In this document: piece after piece, positions 21,311 through 34,179 of the stretch
Position numbering within the stretch: the stretch's first letter is position 1
How the letters are laid out: every line of letters starts with the position of its first letter
Assembly (NCBI RefSeq): GCF_014839805.1
Contig: NC_051142.1
Coordinates: forward strand, 1,178,001-1,242,000
Reading direction: 5' to 3'
Length of the DNA: 64,000 bases
From: Manduca sexta
Taxonomy: Eukaryota; Arthropoda; Insecta; Lepidoptera; Sphingidae
Notes under the pieces: generated by a model
What the model saw: the letters and a program-made list of their open reading frames with translations, nothing else
What the model was told of the DNA's origin: nothing
Database searches by the model: none
Made by a program: the position numbers and the translations under genes

Positions 21311-24120
21311 CGAATAATGCGAAATTGTTGGTAATAGCGTTTTTGCTTTATAACATCATAGGACGACAATAACCACGGAGTAGGTGTACTTGCAATTCTA
21401 CTTACTTTTTAGGGATATAAGCGTGAGCATGCATGATTTATTACGTAGTTTCATCTAGTATGTTTTTTTAATTTAATATTGATTGCCAAATTTGGCCTTG
21501 AACTCAGACTTTCTCTACATTATATCATAGGCTAGTTTTAGGAAGTAGGCTGTATAATATAAACTGCCTTTGTCTTTTCTTTTTTAAAATGAATTGTGTA
21601 TTCTAATTTAAAAAATAATAATGCACGCATTTTTACCAAAACCCTTGAAAATATATTCTACCTTGGGAATTTATTTTCAATTATTTTAGTACCGTGCCAT
21701 GAAAGTGCATTAGAATTTTGCAGATTGTTGAAAAGTTAATAAGTTCCCTCAAGGATTATCTCTGAATATATCTTCATAGTGAGTACCTAAGGTAAATGCG
21801 TGGGCATGTTAGGTTTTTAATATTTAATCTCGGAATAACTTGGGTGGGTAATAGTTATTGTAAAGTAGGCTCTAAAGGTCTATATGCAATTTTCTTAAAT
21901 TTGTCATTCGTTTAGTAATGGCGAGTTTGGTCTATCAATGGTTGTTTAGGTTCAATTCTCAGATTCGTTAAATAAAGTTGTTGTGCGTTATTATTTGATC
22001 AAAAAAATCCTTTATTGATTGTGGACTAATTTTATCTAATTAGGTGATTATCACATCGAACGGACTTTTTTAAAAATTCTCTCAATTCTAAAAGTCACGC
22101 TTCTACCTACATCTTCATTAAATACGTGAATTTATGTTTATAGTATGTATGTACTCATGAAGAACTAATCATAATGGTACGTGATTAGACCATAATTGAA
22201 TTGAATGAGCAATTAGAGTTGAGTAATGTTTATTTTTTATCATAGCACTATATATAGGGGCTCTCTTTTATCAGTTCATCTGGTTGTTTGTGTAGTTTTT
22301 TGTAAAGGATAATACAGGGTGGTTACAAAATGAGGTATCAGTTTAATTTATTATATTACTATCAAGATATTTGACATTTTTATCTGTATATCTGTATTCA
22401 GTTGTAGCCTTGATATAACGTAGAACATATTTATTGGTTAATATGCATATTTAGAGTTGATGAGACTGGTTCCGTCATTGATCATGATATTCAAAATATA
22501 AAGTTGATGGCCGCAGTGCTTTTATATTGATCTAGTTAGATATTTTTATTTAATTTAAACTGAACATGTTAGAACTAAACTATTCTTTAAGTAGATTCAA
22601 AATATAAGAGTCAACGAGATACGAATAATTTATTGTTGGTCGAACGGATTTTGACTTAACTCTTTTTCATAGATGTACAAAATATGGCAATGTCAAATGT
22701 TTTGATTCCACAAATTTTATTTAGGTTCTTTTTTTAACGTAAGAATGTAACCCACTTACTTACTCTAGTTACTTACACCTTTACGTCAAAACTAATTTGC
22801 AATGAGACCAACCTGTTCAGTTTGTGTAGTAAACAAATGAAACAAGCTGTTTAGATATTTTATTATGTTGTTATTCCAAGCATTTAATTCACTTCAGGAA
22901 ATGGGCGTTTCTTAGTGCCGCTCTATTGGTTAAGGCCTTCGCGCCGCGGCCGACAGAGTGGGGAATCTTATAATTAATAACAACATTGTAATATACCTTT
23001 ATCCTGAATTTTTTTGTCTATGATACATACATGTAACAGTTGCGTATCATATATAACCGAGTTAAGTGGTAATTCATAGTCCCTGCCTACCTTAATATGA
23101 TAAAAGCGTGATAATATGTATGTATTTTGTGTCCATGGTCCATAATCACAGGACGCATCAAACAAATCAGCCCTCAGGCAGGCTATCAAGTTTTGCATGG
23201 GGTGTATTCAACTGGAGATGAAATGTAGTTACTTTTAAATTCTACGACCATACAGCAAGCAAGCGCTATGAATTATTGCAGATTTTTTAAAAATAGTATA
23301 TTTTATATAAATCACAGACGTAACAGCGGATCTCTACTACCATAGAAAACAATTATGTTTATTTATTAAAAAAAAACATCAAAATAGTGTATTACTGAAT
23401 TACACATATAGTAAGTACTATCTGTCGCGCGACATTGTACTCCAGTGCGTTCTCCTTAAGTTCTACCGCACTGACAGAGCAACTGTTGAATCCTTGGTTT
23501 ATTTCGACGCGCTTTTTCTGACTCAGTCCGTTTAAAATGTTTTAAATCACACATCTTCCCACGTGCTTGGACAATGCATCTTGTTCATGACAGTCGTTAA
23601 TGCAAATAACATTTCTCAAGGCAAAAGAGAAGAAATAGCTTTTTGTGAGTGTTAAGGGAAGTATTTACGGTTTTTAATAGGCGCATAGTATATATAGATT
23701 TTAATACATGTAAAGTAAGTCTCAAATGGATATTTCCACTGACAGGCAGATGTTCCATATTAATTTAATCGTAATTAATAAATAAAGGGTCGATTTTCTA
23801 CTACAACTAAAATGTACGTAAAAGGAATATCCGTTCAATTGTAAGGTATGAAGAATGATCTAAATATAGTTAAACAAAAGAAGGTTTACCTTAGTGATGT
23901 TAGTCACTCCCTGAAGCTAGTAACGAGGCGCGTCACACTTGTAGTTTTATAAGTAAAGGGTGGCAGGGGGTTCAGGGGCGGAGTGACTGATCAGGCTACA
24001 AAGAAATATTAATGGCGTCAGCCCTTTAAATTAGTGTCAGCAAATGTAAAGATAAATTTTAGCGCACATACAACGTCGGCTCGCTTTCAATTTTTTTTTA
24101 TTGATAAGATAGTTTTTATA
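21311..24120. other. AT-rich noncoding DNA
   Basis: No coding evidence. A SINE-like scrap (TTTAGGTTCAATTCTCAG) near 21945 and a small CpG patch (CTTCGCGCCGCGGCCGAC) near 22938 are the only distinct features besides the G-rich stretch at 23941. Confidence 0.42.
23941..24000 (+). other. G-rich stretch, near-quadruplex
   Basis: GGG, GGGGG and GGGG runs at 23958-23977 are followed by a GG. Three long G-runs plus one short run make a weak quadruplex candidate. AT-rich flanks. Confidence 0.3.
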
Positions 24121-24127
24121 TTTTGAC

Positions 24128-24250
24128 TGCCTCGGTGGCGTAGTTGTAATTGTACACTGTGCAAGTGCGACCACTGTGCTGAGGTCCTGGGTTCGAATCC
24201 CGGGTCGGGCCAAAATAATTATGACTAGGTTTTTCCAACTTTCAGTTTCA
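24128..24250 (+). repeat. tRNA-derived SINE head with intact box A/B
   Basis: It starts TGCCTCGGTGGCGTAGTTG, and an exact box B GGTTCGAATCC lies at 24190-24200, followed by CCGGGTCGGGCC. This is the head of the SINE family at 63417 with a diverged, shortened body. The ends do not form a proper 7-bp acceptor stem, so it is not a functional tRNA gene. The Pol III boxes look intact. Confidence 0.75.
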
Positions 24251-24980
24251 GTTCTATAGTGTTTTTTGTAAAACGGAGCGTAGCCTTTCTCTAGCTTGGG
24301 ATTTTTTGCGACTAATATACTCTGTGGTCACGATATGCTTTTGTTTATCAAGAAAAAAATAAGAATAATGGTAGATCTTACTATGCATCGTGCATACTCG
24401 GTCTATTTAAGTTAAACTATTAAATATGTATGTATGTATATACATAATATTATGCCTAAAAAGTTACGCTAACTGCATTCTATATGCAACTAACTCACTA
24501 GCCGTTATCTCAATTTATTTTCATATGAGGTCAGGATTATTTCATAATCTTCACAATGCCAAACCGTATAAATCGAATTCGCTTTCATGACGTGATGCGT
24601 CATGAAAAACATCAGATTGAAGATAACAATTACCTAATCCGTAAGGCGAACTGACCTTGCATGTACTGAGCATGCGGCGAGGAGCGCGTGGTACTGGAGA
24701 CCCTGGGCCGCACCCCTGCACTGGTGGAAACTGACCGAATTAGAGACTGGCCATCAGGATAATTACTAAGCAATATAAGACTTAATATCTCATGTCTCTA
24801 ATGGCATTACCCATAATATAGGAACACTACCCACAATTTGGGATTCCAAAACTCTACACAGCATTACATTGTCCTTAGACATTAGATGTTACGAATAAAA
24901 TGAAATGCATCTACGGCTTATAACACCTAAAAAATACAAATATATAACACACCCTGCTTGTCACTAATAAATGCTGTTTA

Positions 24981-25080
24981 CGTCTGTCATATTTATATAA
25001 TGTTTTGTCTCGCTTCCTCTTCCGATTAATGTCATTCCACATAGCAAGACAAAACACTAAATAATCTCATAATGCCATGT
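24981..25080 (+). repeat. Shared repeat with TGTTTTGTCTCGC hairpin
   Basis: This block and 49960-50050 share ATGTTTTGTCTCGCTTCCTC plus a GATAAATGTCATTC-like continuation. In this copy TGTTTTGTCT (25001-25010) is perfectly complementary to AGACAAAACA (25047-25056), which allows a 10-bp stem. It may be a MITE-like element or the tail of a larger repeat. Confidence 0.45.
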
Positions 25081-25084
25081 TTTT

Positions 25085-27255
25085 TTAAATTCAAGGCGGC
25101 ACTCCCTGCTCTGAGTTTCGTTTACGTGATACCAACCACCTACTGTTCTTATATTGTAAAAATCATAAAACATACGAGTCGTACACAAATTCGCGTGTTC
25201 AGGTACATGCCTCGGGCCTTGCACGCAGTTAGCTTATGACTAACTGTAGGCGTGGTCTCCTCGAATTGAACCTTGTCCCTTACGTATAGTCGGCTGAGCC
25301 GCGTGAGAAGCTTGTGGTCTGTTGAATCACTTAGTGCATTAATAGTTACATAAACCATTGATATGAGATTCATATGTTTAATTGAGTTAAACTGTTGGTA
25401 GATTTAAGATTAGTATTCATATTTCAATATATGTTGGTAAGTGGATTATATGAGTGTCTGAACATTGCTTCAGCACATTGCTGCATCTACATTACTGGCA
25501 TGTACCGTATAATTTAGTTATTTTTCCAGAGATATTCCGTGGCAATCTTATTAATCATTATTATTAATTAAACCGGAAAAAAATCTCGACATTTAGCTTC
25601 CCTATTTTTACCTTTTGCCAATGCTACCCAGATGCCTAGTTTAAGACGCTGTAGGTAGTAACAAACAAATCCGTCGCCTCCCAGACACTGCATTATCAGT
25701 GCAAACGGCACACGCCGACCTTGGCTTTATCAGAAGCGATCCGCGCTCTATCACTCGCTGCGCCTACACGTTTCATATGAAGAGGTAAAGTTCGTGTCTT
25801 TGTAAGAGGTAAAAAGTTAAACTGTTTTTATATGAAAGTTACATTATCTTTAAAATACGAAGCGTATATTTTATTCAGTTTTGGTAAGGACGATTTGTAT
25901 ATTTTAATCGGGTTTAATTACTTTTCTTGATAAAGGTTTGTAATGCGGACGAAAAGGGACTTTAAAAACCTCGCACAAAAAAAAGATGTTAGAAAATATT
26001 TCTATAGAGTTCAGATGGAGGCTTGTGACCAATTAACAAGGGAACAATATTTTGGTAGCAAGGACAATAAAGGTAAAAAATTAGACACAAATTTTCGGCG
26101 CGGGGCTCGAATCCGTTACCTCGAGACTACTATAATAACAATAATTAGTATTAAAAATCCTTCCAACGTCTATAGAAAGGCAACTTATTTACAATAGGTA
26201 CTATTATAATAGTTAATATTAATTTTAGACATTGCCACGTCGCGGACCTTCGTAGTCAATGTCGCGTTGTGGTTTCTTACGTGTTTATAGCGCTGTGTAT
26301 TGATATAGCAAAGTCAAAGGTTCGAATTCTTATTACAAATATAGTAAATGTTGACGATCACGCTTTCATCATCGTAAAGGTAGACAGAGTTATAAGGTCC
26401 CCTGACTATTGTACTTACTTATATCCTATTTTGCTTGGCCTAAAAATCGAATATAGTACCTTATTGATATCTACGTACGTAAATGCGCAATCTTTGTTAT
26501 TGATATGAGGCAAAGATTTTAGTTTTTATATTTGAAATGATACATTTAAAACTTTCTACAAGCCATAAATCCTTTCACATAATGTTTAGGTTATATTTTA
26601 CAAGATCTAGGTACTGGACTTTCATGTTTGTTGATAACTAAACAAACCCAGTAGGTTGATTGCCTGGTAAGCGCCAAAATCGTCCATAATCAAGAGCAAC
26701 GTCACTCAAAATTGTTTGACAAGGTACTGTATGTTGGGTTGTTCACTTTGAGACAACAGATGCTAAGTTTTGTATTTCCTATTCGATTTATTGGCTATTA
26801 TATTCTGACTAATACTTTGAACCTGTTTGTAATAAAATGATTAATTGAAATGCGAGAGCTTTCTCCTTTACAACGGTTTTATTACAATCTAAGTACAAAG
26901 CAAAATATCATTAATAAAAGTAATAAATATGTTCCAATAAACATACCAAAAAGGATAATGACGTATTTTGTTTATCAACATAATAATATAACTAACACTC
27001 AAACATAGATAGCCCTAAATTTGTCTGGATTCCGAAATCATACCTTTGAGCACTCGTTTCACGGGCGGATTAACGCGTGTTAGGACACGGAGGCTGATTA
27101 GTTTATTATTAAAGTGATTACATTCAATAATTTAATACATAATCTATAACCATTCTAACAATAAGTACACAAAGAATCGTGCTCGAGTAACCATAAACGA
27201 ATGTTTACAAAAGACTATAAATAATTTTGCAATTAACGAACCGACATTACCCGCA
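25085..27255. other. AT-rich noncoding DNA
   Basis: CGGCGCGGGGCTCGAATCCG (26097-26116) is a minus-strand tRNA-like SINE scrap inside an otherwise featureless 84-codon frame. No gene is supported. Confidence 0.42.
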
Positions 27256-27261
27256 TCACTA

Positions 27262-27425
27262 GCATAATCGATTACAAACTCGATTATAATTTAAAAGAGC
27301 GAATTAGTCGATAGTATCGATAAATCAGCGCGTTTATTCGCTTCCGCATCGGCCGTGCGCACGCGCAAGCGCAGGCGCGCTCACCGCCGCCTCGCGGCTG
27401 AAAGTGAAAGTACAATTTGAAACTT
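27262..27425 (+). promoter_or_regulatory. DRE/BEAF-like sites plus NRF1 palindrome and GAAAGTGAAAG
   Basis: TATCGATA (27315-27322), the DREF element, overlaps a CGATA pair (27309-27322) like BEAF-32 targets. It is followed by TGCGCACGCGCA (27356-27367), an NRF1/Ewg palindrome, and GAAAGTGAAAG (27400-27410). This combination is typical of housekeeping promoters or boundary elements in insects. Two CGATTA words lie just upstream. No exon is seen nearby. Confidence 0.48.
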
Positions 27426-28806
27426 GAACGTCACGATATTACGTAGTCCAAGCATCTAGTCATGTTTACTTTTTTTAACTCGATTTTTGTACCGTCCAAC
27501 TGGTTTTGGACGTGTGATGCTCTCGGAACGAGCGGGAAAGTGTTTCTTAATTCTTTGAGCTCGAAAACTGGCTGGTTTGTGGGAAATGCAGTGATATGGA
27601 TTAACTTTTTATTTTTTTAAGTCAAGAACAACCACCGCTAATGCTACTGGCCAGCACTTTGTCCAGTATTTTAAAAAGATTTAGCTATAGCAAAGGAGTT
27701 TTGTTTCAGAAAAATAAATCATGGCATCAGGAAATGAGTAAAGACGACATTCAACGATCGTAAAACAGTGTTTTGACACTAATAACAAGATAACGTAAAT
27801 CTTTAGAAATAGGTGTGGGCGTGGCAATTGGACAACAATTACTTTAAAAGGCGTCATAAGTACTGTAAATTGTAGTATATTACAAATACATACCCGGTTA
27901 CATTGCCTTTCTAAATACTGCACAAATAAAAGTCGACGTAAATTATTAGAACTATTGTTTTTTTGTGTTTGTTTTTTTAGTATTTTATGAAACTTCTGAA
28001 TCTTTAATGATAGGTAGTTTATGGTATTGTATGTTACACTAGGGTGATTTATAATATCTTGGCCGCTTATCTCAAACTCTTTTTATGGAGTAAAGGAACA
28101 CTTGAAGGATCATATAATTTTAAAATATTCATTAAAAATATAAAAAAAATATTAATAAAGAACCAAATCATTGACATATACTACATATACATATCGTAAC
28201 TAAGGCTTATACTACATGACACATATTTGTAGAGCAGGGCTTTGTCTTGTGAGTCAAAACAACTCTACTATGAACTCTACTTGTCCATTCGACAATATCA
28301 TGCAATAGATATAGAAAGTAAGCTATATTTTTTTTAATTCTTGCATTATAAAAATGTAATCTATTAGAACAAAGTTCTTTTTACGGTGTCAAAGGAACAC
28401 ATACTGATAAGTAGCAATTATCAAATATTAAGCACATGACGCGCGGTCGACGAACCCGCGTGCGTAACGGCAGCTAAACAAACTTATTGTATATATTTAT
28501 GAATGTGTGCGGAGTTACGACTAATAGTTTTGAATATAAAAAATAGGGATACATTTTTATAACACAAGACTAAATATGAGCATGTCGATTAGGTGTTGGT
28601 AAAAGGAGATCTATAAACTCCTATAATGCTTAAAGATATTTATGACTTATTAATATTATTGATATGTGGGATGTGAACTCTATAATTATTGCCTCGATAG
28701 TCGTTTCTGACCATGGCTTGATACGAAAGAGCCTCGACTAACATCTCCAGGTCTCTCAATTGACCGAAGGCTACATGCAGAAGGCAGTATTGCTGGACAC
28801 GGTACG

Positions 28807-28960
28807 CAAATCAAATCAAATCAAATCAAATCAATTTATTTTACGCAGTGTGAGATACCTTATTTTGAACACCTTACCACCAGTGGTTTGAATCTTGAGT
28901 GATACTAGGAATCTTAGCGAGGTTTCAAGTACTATCCTCGCTGAGTAATTTACAATTTAA
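28807..28960 (-). repeat. Non-LTR retrotransposon 3' end with CAAAT pentamer tail
   Basis: Five-plus tandem CAAAT units (28807-28834) are followed by TTTATTTTACGCAGTGTGAG, TTACCACCAGTGGTTTGAATC and a GC-poor body. On the minus strand this reads as a 3' UTR ending in (GATTT)n, a tail typical of lepidopteran LINEs. No ORF2 is present, so the copy is severely 5'-truncated. Confidence 0.68.
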
Positions 28961-28964
28961 TTAT

Positions 28965-30390
28965 GATTAATATTAACGATGGGATTTGCCGGAGTTTCAA
29001 CAAATCTCCGTCCAATTCCTATTAATTTCTCAAAATTTTAATTAATAATGATGTTTCTAGTTTTCCTTGTGTATTTATTCGAGATGAATGACGCGTATAT
29101 TATATTATATTATTAGTTCAGGGCTTGGTCTTACTGTTTTAATACATTTCATTTATCCGCGACGCTAGTTCTGTCTCTACTTTTAACAATAACACATACG
29201 TCTTCAGAAACTATGAAATTTTTGATAATGGAATAAATAGGATAAACATTATAGATGTCAAAGGGATCACCAGATAAATAACTTATTACCAGACAAATAT
29301 AATTCTTATTGCCAGACTTCCTGCAAAAAAGTTTAAACTAAATATATGATAATATAACATTTTATTGGTCAGAGAGTAACCTGGTGTGATGTAAAGCCAC
29401 CAGTAGGGCTTCAGAAGTGGCTTATCGCCAGTTACCGTGTGACAACAGCCGGATTCATCGTGCATGCTTCGTCGAGCGCGAAGGGCGACGAGATTTTTGC
29501 TCTGATGCGCGATCATCCAAGAATCTTTTCAAGATTATCACCACGCACTGACCAATGGAGGTCTCGTTGAGATGTAAGTTGGTCAGATTAATACGGATAT
29601 AAATAAGGTATTACAATTATAAGCGAGTTCAATGGATCTTATTAGACGTCATTGTGAATTCTTGTCATATTTAGACCAATGTGAAACTTGGCTTGCTCTT
29701 TTTTTTGTCGCTTACCGTTCAACATACCCTGGCCCTAAATAAGAAATGGCAGTCAACCTGTAAGACAAAAATATTTTTTAAAAACAAAGTATAAGTACTA
29801 TACGTAATCGGTATCATACAACGACAGAAAACCACTAATCTTTATTGACGTCGACAGAACATTTACAAACAACCGTTCACTGAACTTAGTTTCACACCAA
29901 CTGACATCAAGAATGTAGACTTGAAGTATTTATGGTTCCATCTAACAATAGAAAAACTCGAGATTTATTTGCGTTTGCTGGTTTCATTGTATTATGAATA
30001 CTGGCGCAGCTAAATATAATATCAATGCACATACGTTGTTATTCGATCACGCAACCGACTTCAATGTTATCGTATATTTTAAAAAATATCAAAGTGAAAC
30101 AGTTTTTATTAATAACGATAATGTATTCTGTCTTCAAGTATATTTCTGCACATCAATGCAAGGTTCTAAGACATCAAGAGCAACCCTGAGAACCGAATGC
30201 CGTTCATCCATACCGTTAACCTTCTATCCTCACTTATAATAGCACTTACGCACCTATTTACCGGTCTAAAAACAATTTTATACGCACACACGCGAACGTA
30301 ATAAAATAAATAAACTCGGACAGTCCTAATTCTAATCTAACACAGTCAAGGTTCGCGAATTTTTCACCAATACGTATATCTCCTTGACAC
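28965..30390. other. AT-rich noncoding DNA with a GC-balanced patch
   Basis: 29390-29515 is GC-balanced (GCTTCGTCGAGCGCGAAGGG) and may be an old repeat. The rest is AT-rich with no recognised feature. Confidence 0.4.
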
Positions 30391-30394
30391 ACAT

Positions 30395-30595
30395 AGCGCA
30401 ATGAAGAGCGACCGCCGCCCGCCGCCGCGAAAAAACGCTCGCTGATAAAAATATACAGCCAAGCACGTGGTACACGCTGGGGCCTTCTTGAATTTACTTA
30501 TTGCGGCCATTCATAAGTGTGCTTGAATTAACCTAGGACTTCAGTTTAGGCTGCTTGCAATGCAGCCCCCGTTTGTGTTTGGGCGGGAAAATTTT
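30395..30595. promoter_or_regulatory. GC-rich island with Pho-like and E2F sites
   Basis: A GCC-repeat block (30408-30432) is followed by GCGGCCATTCAT (30503-30514, Pho/YY1 core), a short hairpin GGCTGC-N7-GCAGCC (30549-30567) and GGCGGGAAAA (30582-30591), a full E2F consensus. It lies 0.85 kb from the similar cluster at 31.4 kb, so the two might be paired promoters or one composite region. Confidence 0.4.
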
Positions 30596-31390
30596 TTGTT
30601 TATGGTGTGTAATTGTTTTTTATTAGGTTATTAGTGTTGTCTATGCCATAAAACTGGAGGTGAAGCTATTTATAGATTGTTTAATAGGTATTACACTAGG
30701 CTTTTCAATTTTTATTGCAACAAGTGGCTTCTAAACTAAACGTAGAGTTCATTACATTTACCTACAGCTTACAGCCTTTATTGTACACATGTTGTGATAT
30801 AATTTTTCAGGAAAATATTGACTTTATGTAAATGACCGGTGTTCAGTTTATCATTTATTGTTTAATTTTGTCATTGTCTACTCCATTCGTGAACAGTACA
30901 TATTGAACTAATTGTTCAAGTTTATACGGCAAATAAAAGAAGACGAGTAAAAATAATTCACATAGTTCTTAAATTGCCTCTTATATGCAGGATTGCCTCC
31001 TCTTATGAGCACAGGCCTCTAAAACATGTTAATTACATCGTATGTCTTCGATTTTTTTATGAAAACCTCTCATGTTTCATATGTATTTTTCCTTCACCAT
31101 TAAGAAGAATGAGGAGCAATAAAAAGATAGGTAACTTAGTATATTCACAGATCCTTTCCTTGGCTTCATAGCGAACCCGAGACCACCTCAACAGTAAATA
31201 AAATTGTTATAAAATTAATTTTCATACATTATCGTTATGTGCAGTGAAAGTGCATCCAGGAAGCAATTTATATCAACTCATTAAACACGTAACACGGGAT
31301 CGAAAAACATAAACGGTAATTTCTAATGAGCCTCTTTGAACTAATGGCTCGCGGCATCTTCTGCTAATGATTCTCTTCCTTCTTTCTTTA

Positions 31391-31452
31391 TTTGAAACTA
31401 TAGCGCGGTATAGCATCGCCGCCATCTTGAAAAGGCGGGAATTTGAAACTTA
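31391..31452. promoter_or_regulatory. YY1 site with E2F and TTTGAA (CDE/CHR-like) elements
   Basis: GCCGCCATCTTG (31418-31429) is an exact full-length YY1/Pho motif. GGCGGGAA (31434-31441) is E2F-like and is followed after 3 nt by TTTGAAAC (31442 on). Another TTTGAAAC lies at 31391. The E2F/CDE plus CHR pair resembles DREAM/MuvB-bound cell-cycle promoters, though the usual spacer is 4 nt. Confidence 0.45.
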
Positions 31453-32740
31453 GTATAAGTATAAATAAATAATTATTGGTGCACCACTTGTTTGCTTAAA
31501 TTAAAATAATTAACACATTTTACTGAAAATTAATGAAAACTAAACAATGAGAAATGACTTATACAATATAATATTATGCTACTGAGATCTCGTTTTAATT
31601 AATTATTGTACTTTTGTTAATTATACTTAGTACAAAAACTTTAGTTGACAAAAGTACGTAATCACCATCATACAGAAATAATATTAGATCTAAGAAGTCT
31701 TAGTGTTGACAAGCTTTAAGGAACATACTAGATATTTTAATAGACCGGTAATAAAATTGGGCGCAGGACTCAAACGTATTGCTATGATTATTAACCTCCT
31801 GTTCGAATAAAAATATAGGGCAACGTGTAACTCTGCATCTCCATGGCCGAATTCTTCATCAATCAATTATATGTAGCCATCAATATTACGGACCCGCTCG
31901 GACAAGGTTGTACGTTAGAAGCAAGTACTTGTGGGCTACGTTTTTAATACAATGCAGGATTCAAATGTTGGTAAAAATATTAGTCTGAAAGTTTCTTCGT
32001 ATGTTGTCATACGTCAGTAAAAATAGGTTTTACGAACCCGACATTTCGTATGAAGATTGCGAATACAAACTATTAGAAAATTTATTGTAAACATTAACTT
32101 AAATATCTGTCAGTTTTATAACTTTTACAAACACTATAATATGAGAGGTGTAAATTAAAATGCTTGAATATTAAAGTATTCAAATATATCACTATTTTAT
32201 AGCGTAAAAGCAAACAAAAACGTGAAATAAAATGAAGACATTTGACAGAAAAATAATTTTGGAAACTCCGACTCTCTCTTAAGTCTTAACGCATGAAACT
32301 CAGCATCACAGTATTGCTTTACATCGGTTCCTGTCTATGAACAAAATAACAAATTTCTGTTGGTTGAAAATATATAGAGTAATAATTTAGTCAAAAATCT
32401 CTTAATATTTACTTACGGAACTCCGAAAATGTTTCAATGTAATGTTACTTTTGGCGTATTGCGTATGCACTCATCTCGATGTAATCACTTTCTTCGTCGC
32501 ACTCTTACATAAGTTACTTCATATGTTAGAAAGAGATAGCTGTCTAAGACGGGAGTGCGGTTCACGATCACGAGGTCGCGGGATCGACGCTGAACGCGTG
32601 CAAATTCAACAACACTAGAAATATGTTTTTTTATTACAAAGTATTTTTGTATTATCATAGACTTTATTTTTCTTGGGTAATAAAAATTAGATTGAATCGT
32701 TCGTGTCTTATTTTGTTTTTTCTTTAATACTGTCGGGTTA

Positions 32741-32870
32741 ATGTGACGCTAGTCCACCTGATGGTATGCGAAGTTGATTCCAGATAGTATTGACAGACAA
32801 GAGAAAAATATTATCCCTCGCCAGTCGACATAATTGTGGCGGTCTGCTTGACTCTCTGGTATATAATAGC
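32741..32870 (+). repeat. Partial copy of the 14440-type repeat
   Basis: GTCCACCTGATGGTATGCGAAG, TATCCCTCGCCAGTCGACAT and AATTGTGGCGGTCTGCTTG match the head and middle of the 14440 family. The tail is missing. Confidence 0.6.
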
Positions 32871-33330
32871 TGTACAATTAATATCTATAAATTTACGTAA
32901 CCTGTATAAGTGATATACTTAATTATAGACAATAATAAATAGCCTTGATTGTTCCCGCCTACGATCTTGTATCGCGCGTATCATTTACGAGGGAATTTCG
33001 GGGCACAGCAATGAAAGAAATATTTGTGTAACATAAACATTTGAGTCAATAGAACAGCACTTTCATTAATAGCTAGCTCCCTCGCCTATGTCCCAGAGAG
33101 AAAATATTGTAGAAGAACGTAAGATTTTAATAAAAACAATAATAATCTCAATAATTAGGAAAGGGTAGTAAGTACTACATTGTTTTTATATTTTTTTTCA
33201 CAATCATACATTTTAAGGATAGGTACTTCCTATTAAATACTGCGAATCCAAAGCCAATACTTCTATAGTTTTCTTTACCCACACCATAATTAACAGATCG
33301 ATATGTCAGTGGGTGTGATCTTGAGAGCCT

Positions 33331-33344
33331 GTCACCATGGCAAC
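33331..33344. promoter_or_regulatory. RFX X-box
   Basis: GTCACCATGGCAAC fits the RFX X-box pattern (GTNRCC-AT-GGCAAC type), a near-palindrome associated with ciliary genes in animals. It stands alone in AT-rich DNA with no gene next to it. Confidence 0.4.
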
Positions 33345-34179
33345 GAAATAGTCATGACCTCGTTACGCGGCCCAATTACTCGCACACATTTGGACCTATT
33401 TATTGTTGTTTTTAAAGTCTATCCAGGCCGAGTGTGTCATGTAATTGGCCTTGATTTTCGACAGTTATATCCCCTTTAATCTATGGGAGTTGAGTATTTC
33501 TGTCATTATATGTGAAAATTAGTGCGTCGTGATTTGTGATGTGGTATTTTTGATAAAATACTTTTTGGCGAAATACGCAATTATAAAAGTACAGGTTAGA
33601 CCACTTTGCAGTGGATTTGATAAAAAAACATTGGCATGGTATTTATACAAAACACTACATAGAAAATACAATTGAATGTCTTTTGGTAGAGTTTTGGTCA
33701 CGTAGGGCTTTTATCTCCATACGTAATTTCTAGAAACTTGATGCAGAATTGTTAGTAGTACAATATTTAATTATATGAATAAATTATAAATAGAACCAGC
33801 ATAAATATGTACAAGTTATTTATGTAAGCAACAAATCAAACGTCGCAGTCGCAACTAAATTGATTATGATCATAAATTGTGAAAAAATGTCAGTCTTGTA
33901 AACACTGCATCTTCCAAGAAAATATATTTATATTGGACATAATACCTTGTACATACAGTCTACGTTTTATTATGCATTTTGCATAAATTATAGACTAAAT
34001 CGACTATTTTTGGAAAACTATAAAAATAAATTATCAGTTTATTTAATGCGTAAAATCACTCCGGACACCGAGAGAAAATATCTATTTGTTAACAGAAAAA
34101 TGCATAAACAATGTTACCATAGTTTATTAGTTACACCACTTTATGGCGTCCATAAAAAGGCCGTATATTACAAGTAGGT

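Noticed and set aside
22309..22340. ACAGGGTGGTTACAAAATG as a transposon terminal repeat, with a similar ACAGGGTGTCG at 50189
   Set aside because: Only about 8 bp are shared and there is no matching inverted end or target duplication near either site.
24128..24205. Possible true tRNA gene
   Set aside because: Box A and B look intact, but the ends do not pair as a 7-bp acceptor stem and the same head occurs attached to SINE bodies at 63417, 19415 and 45614.
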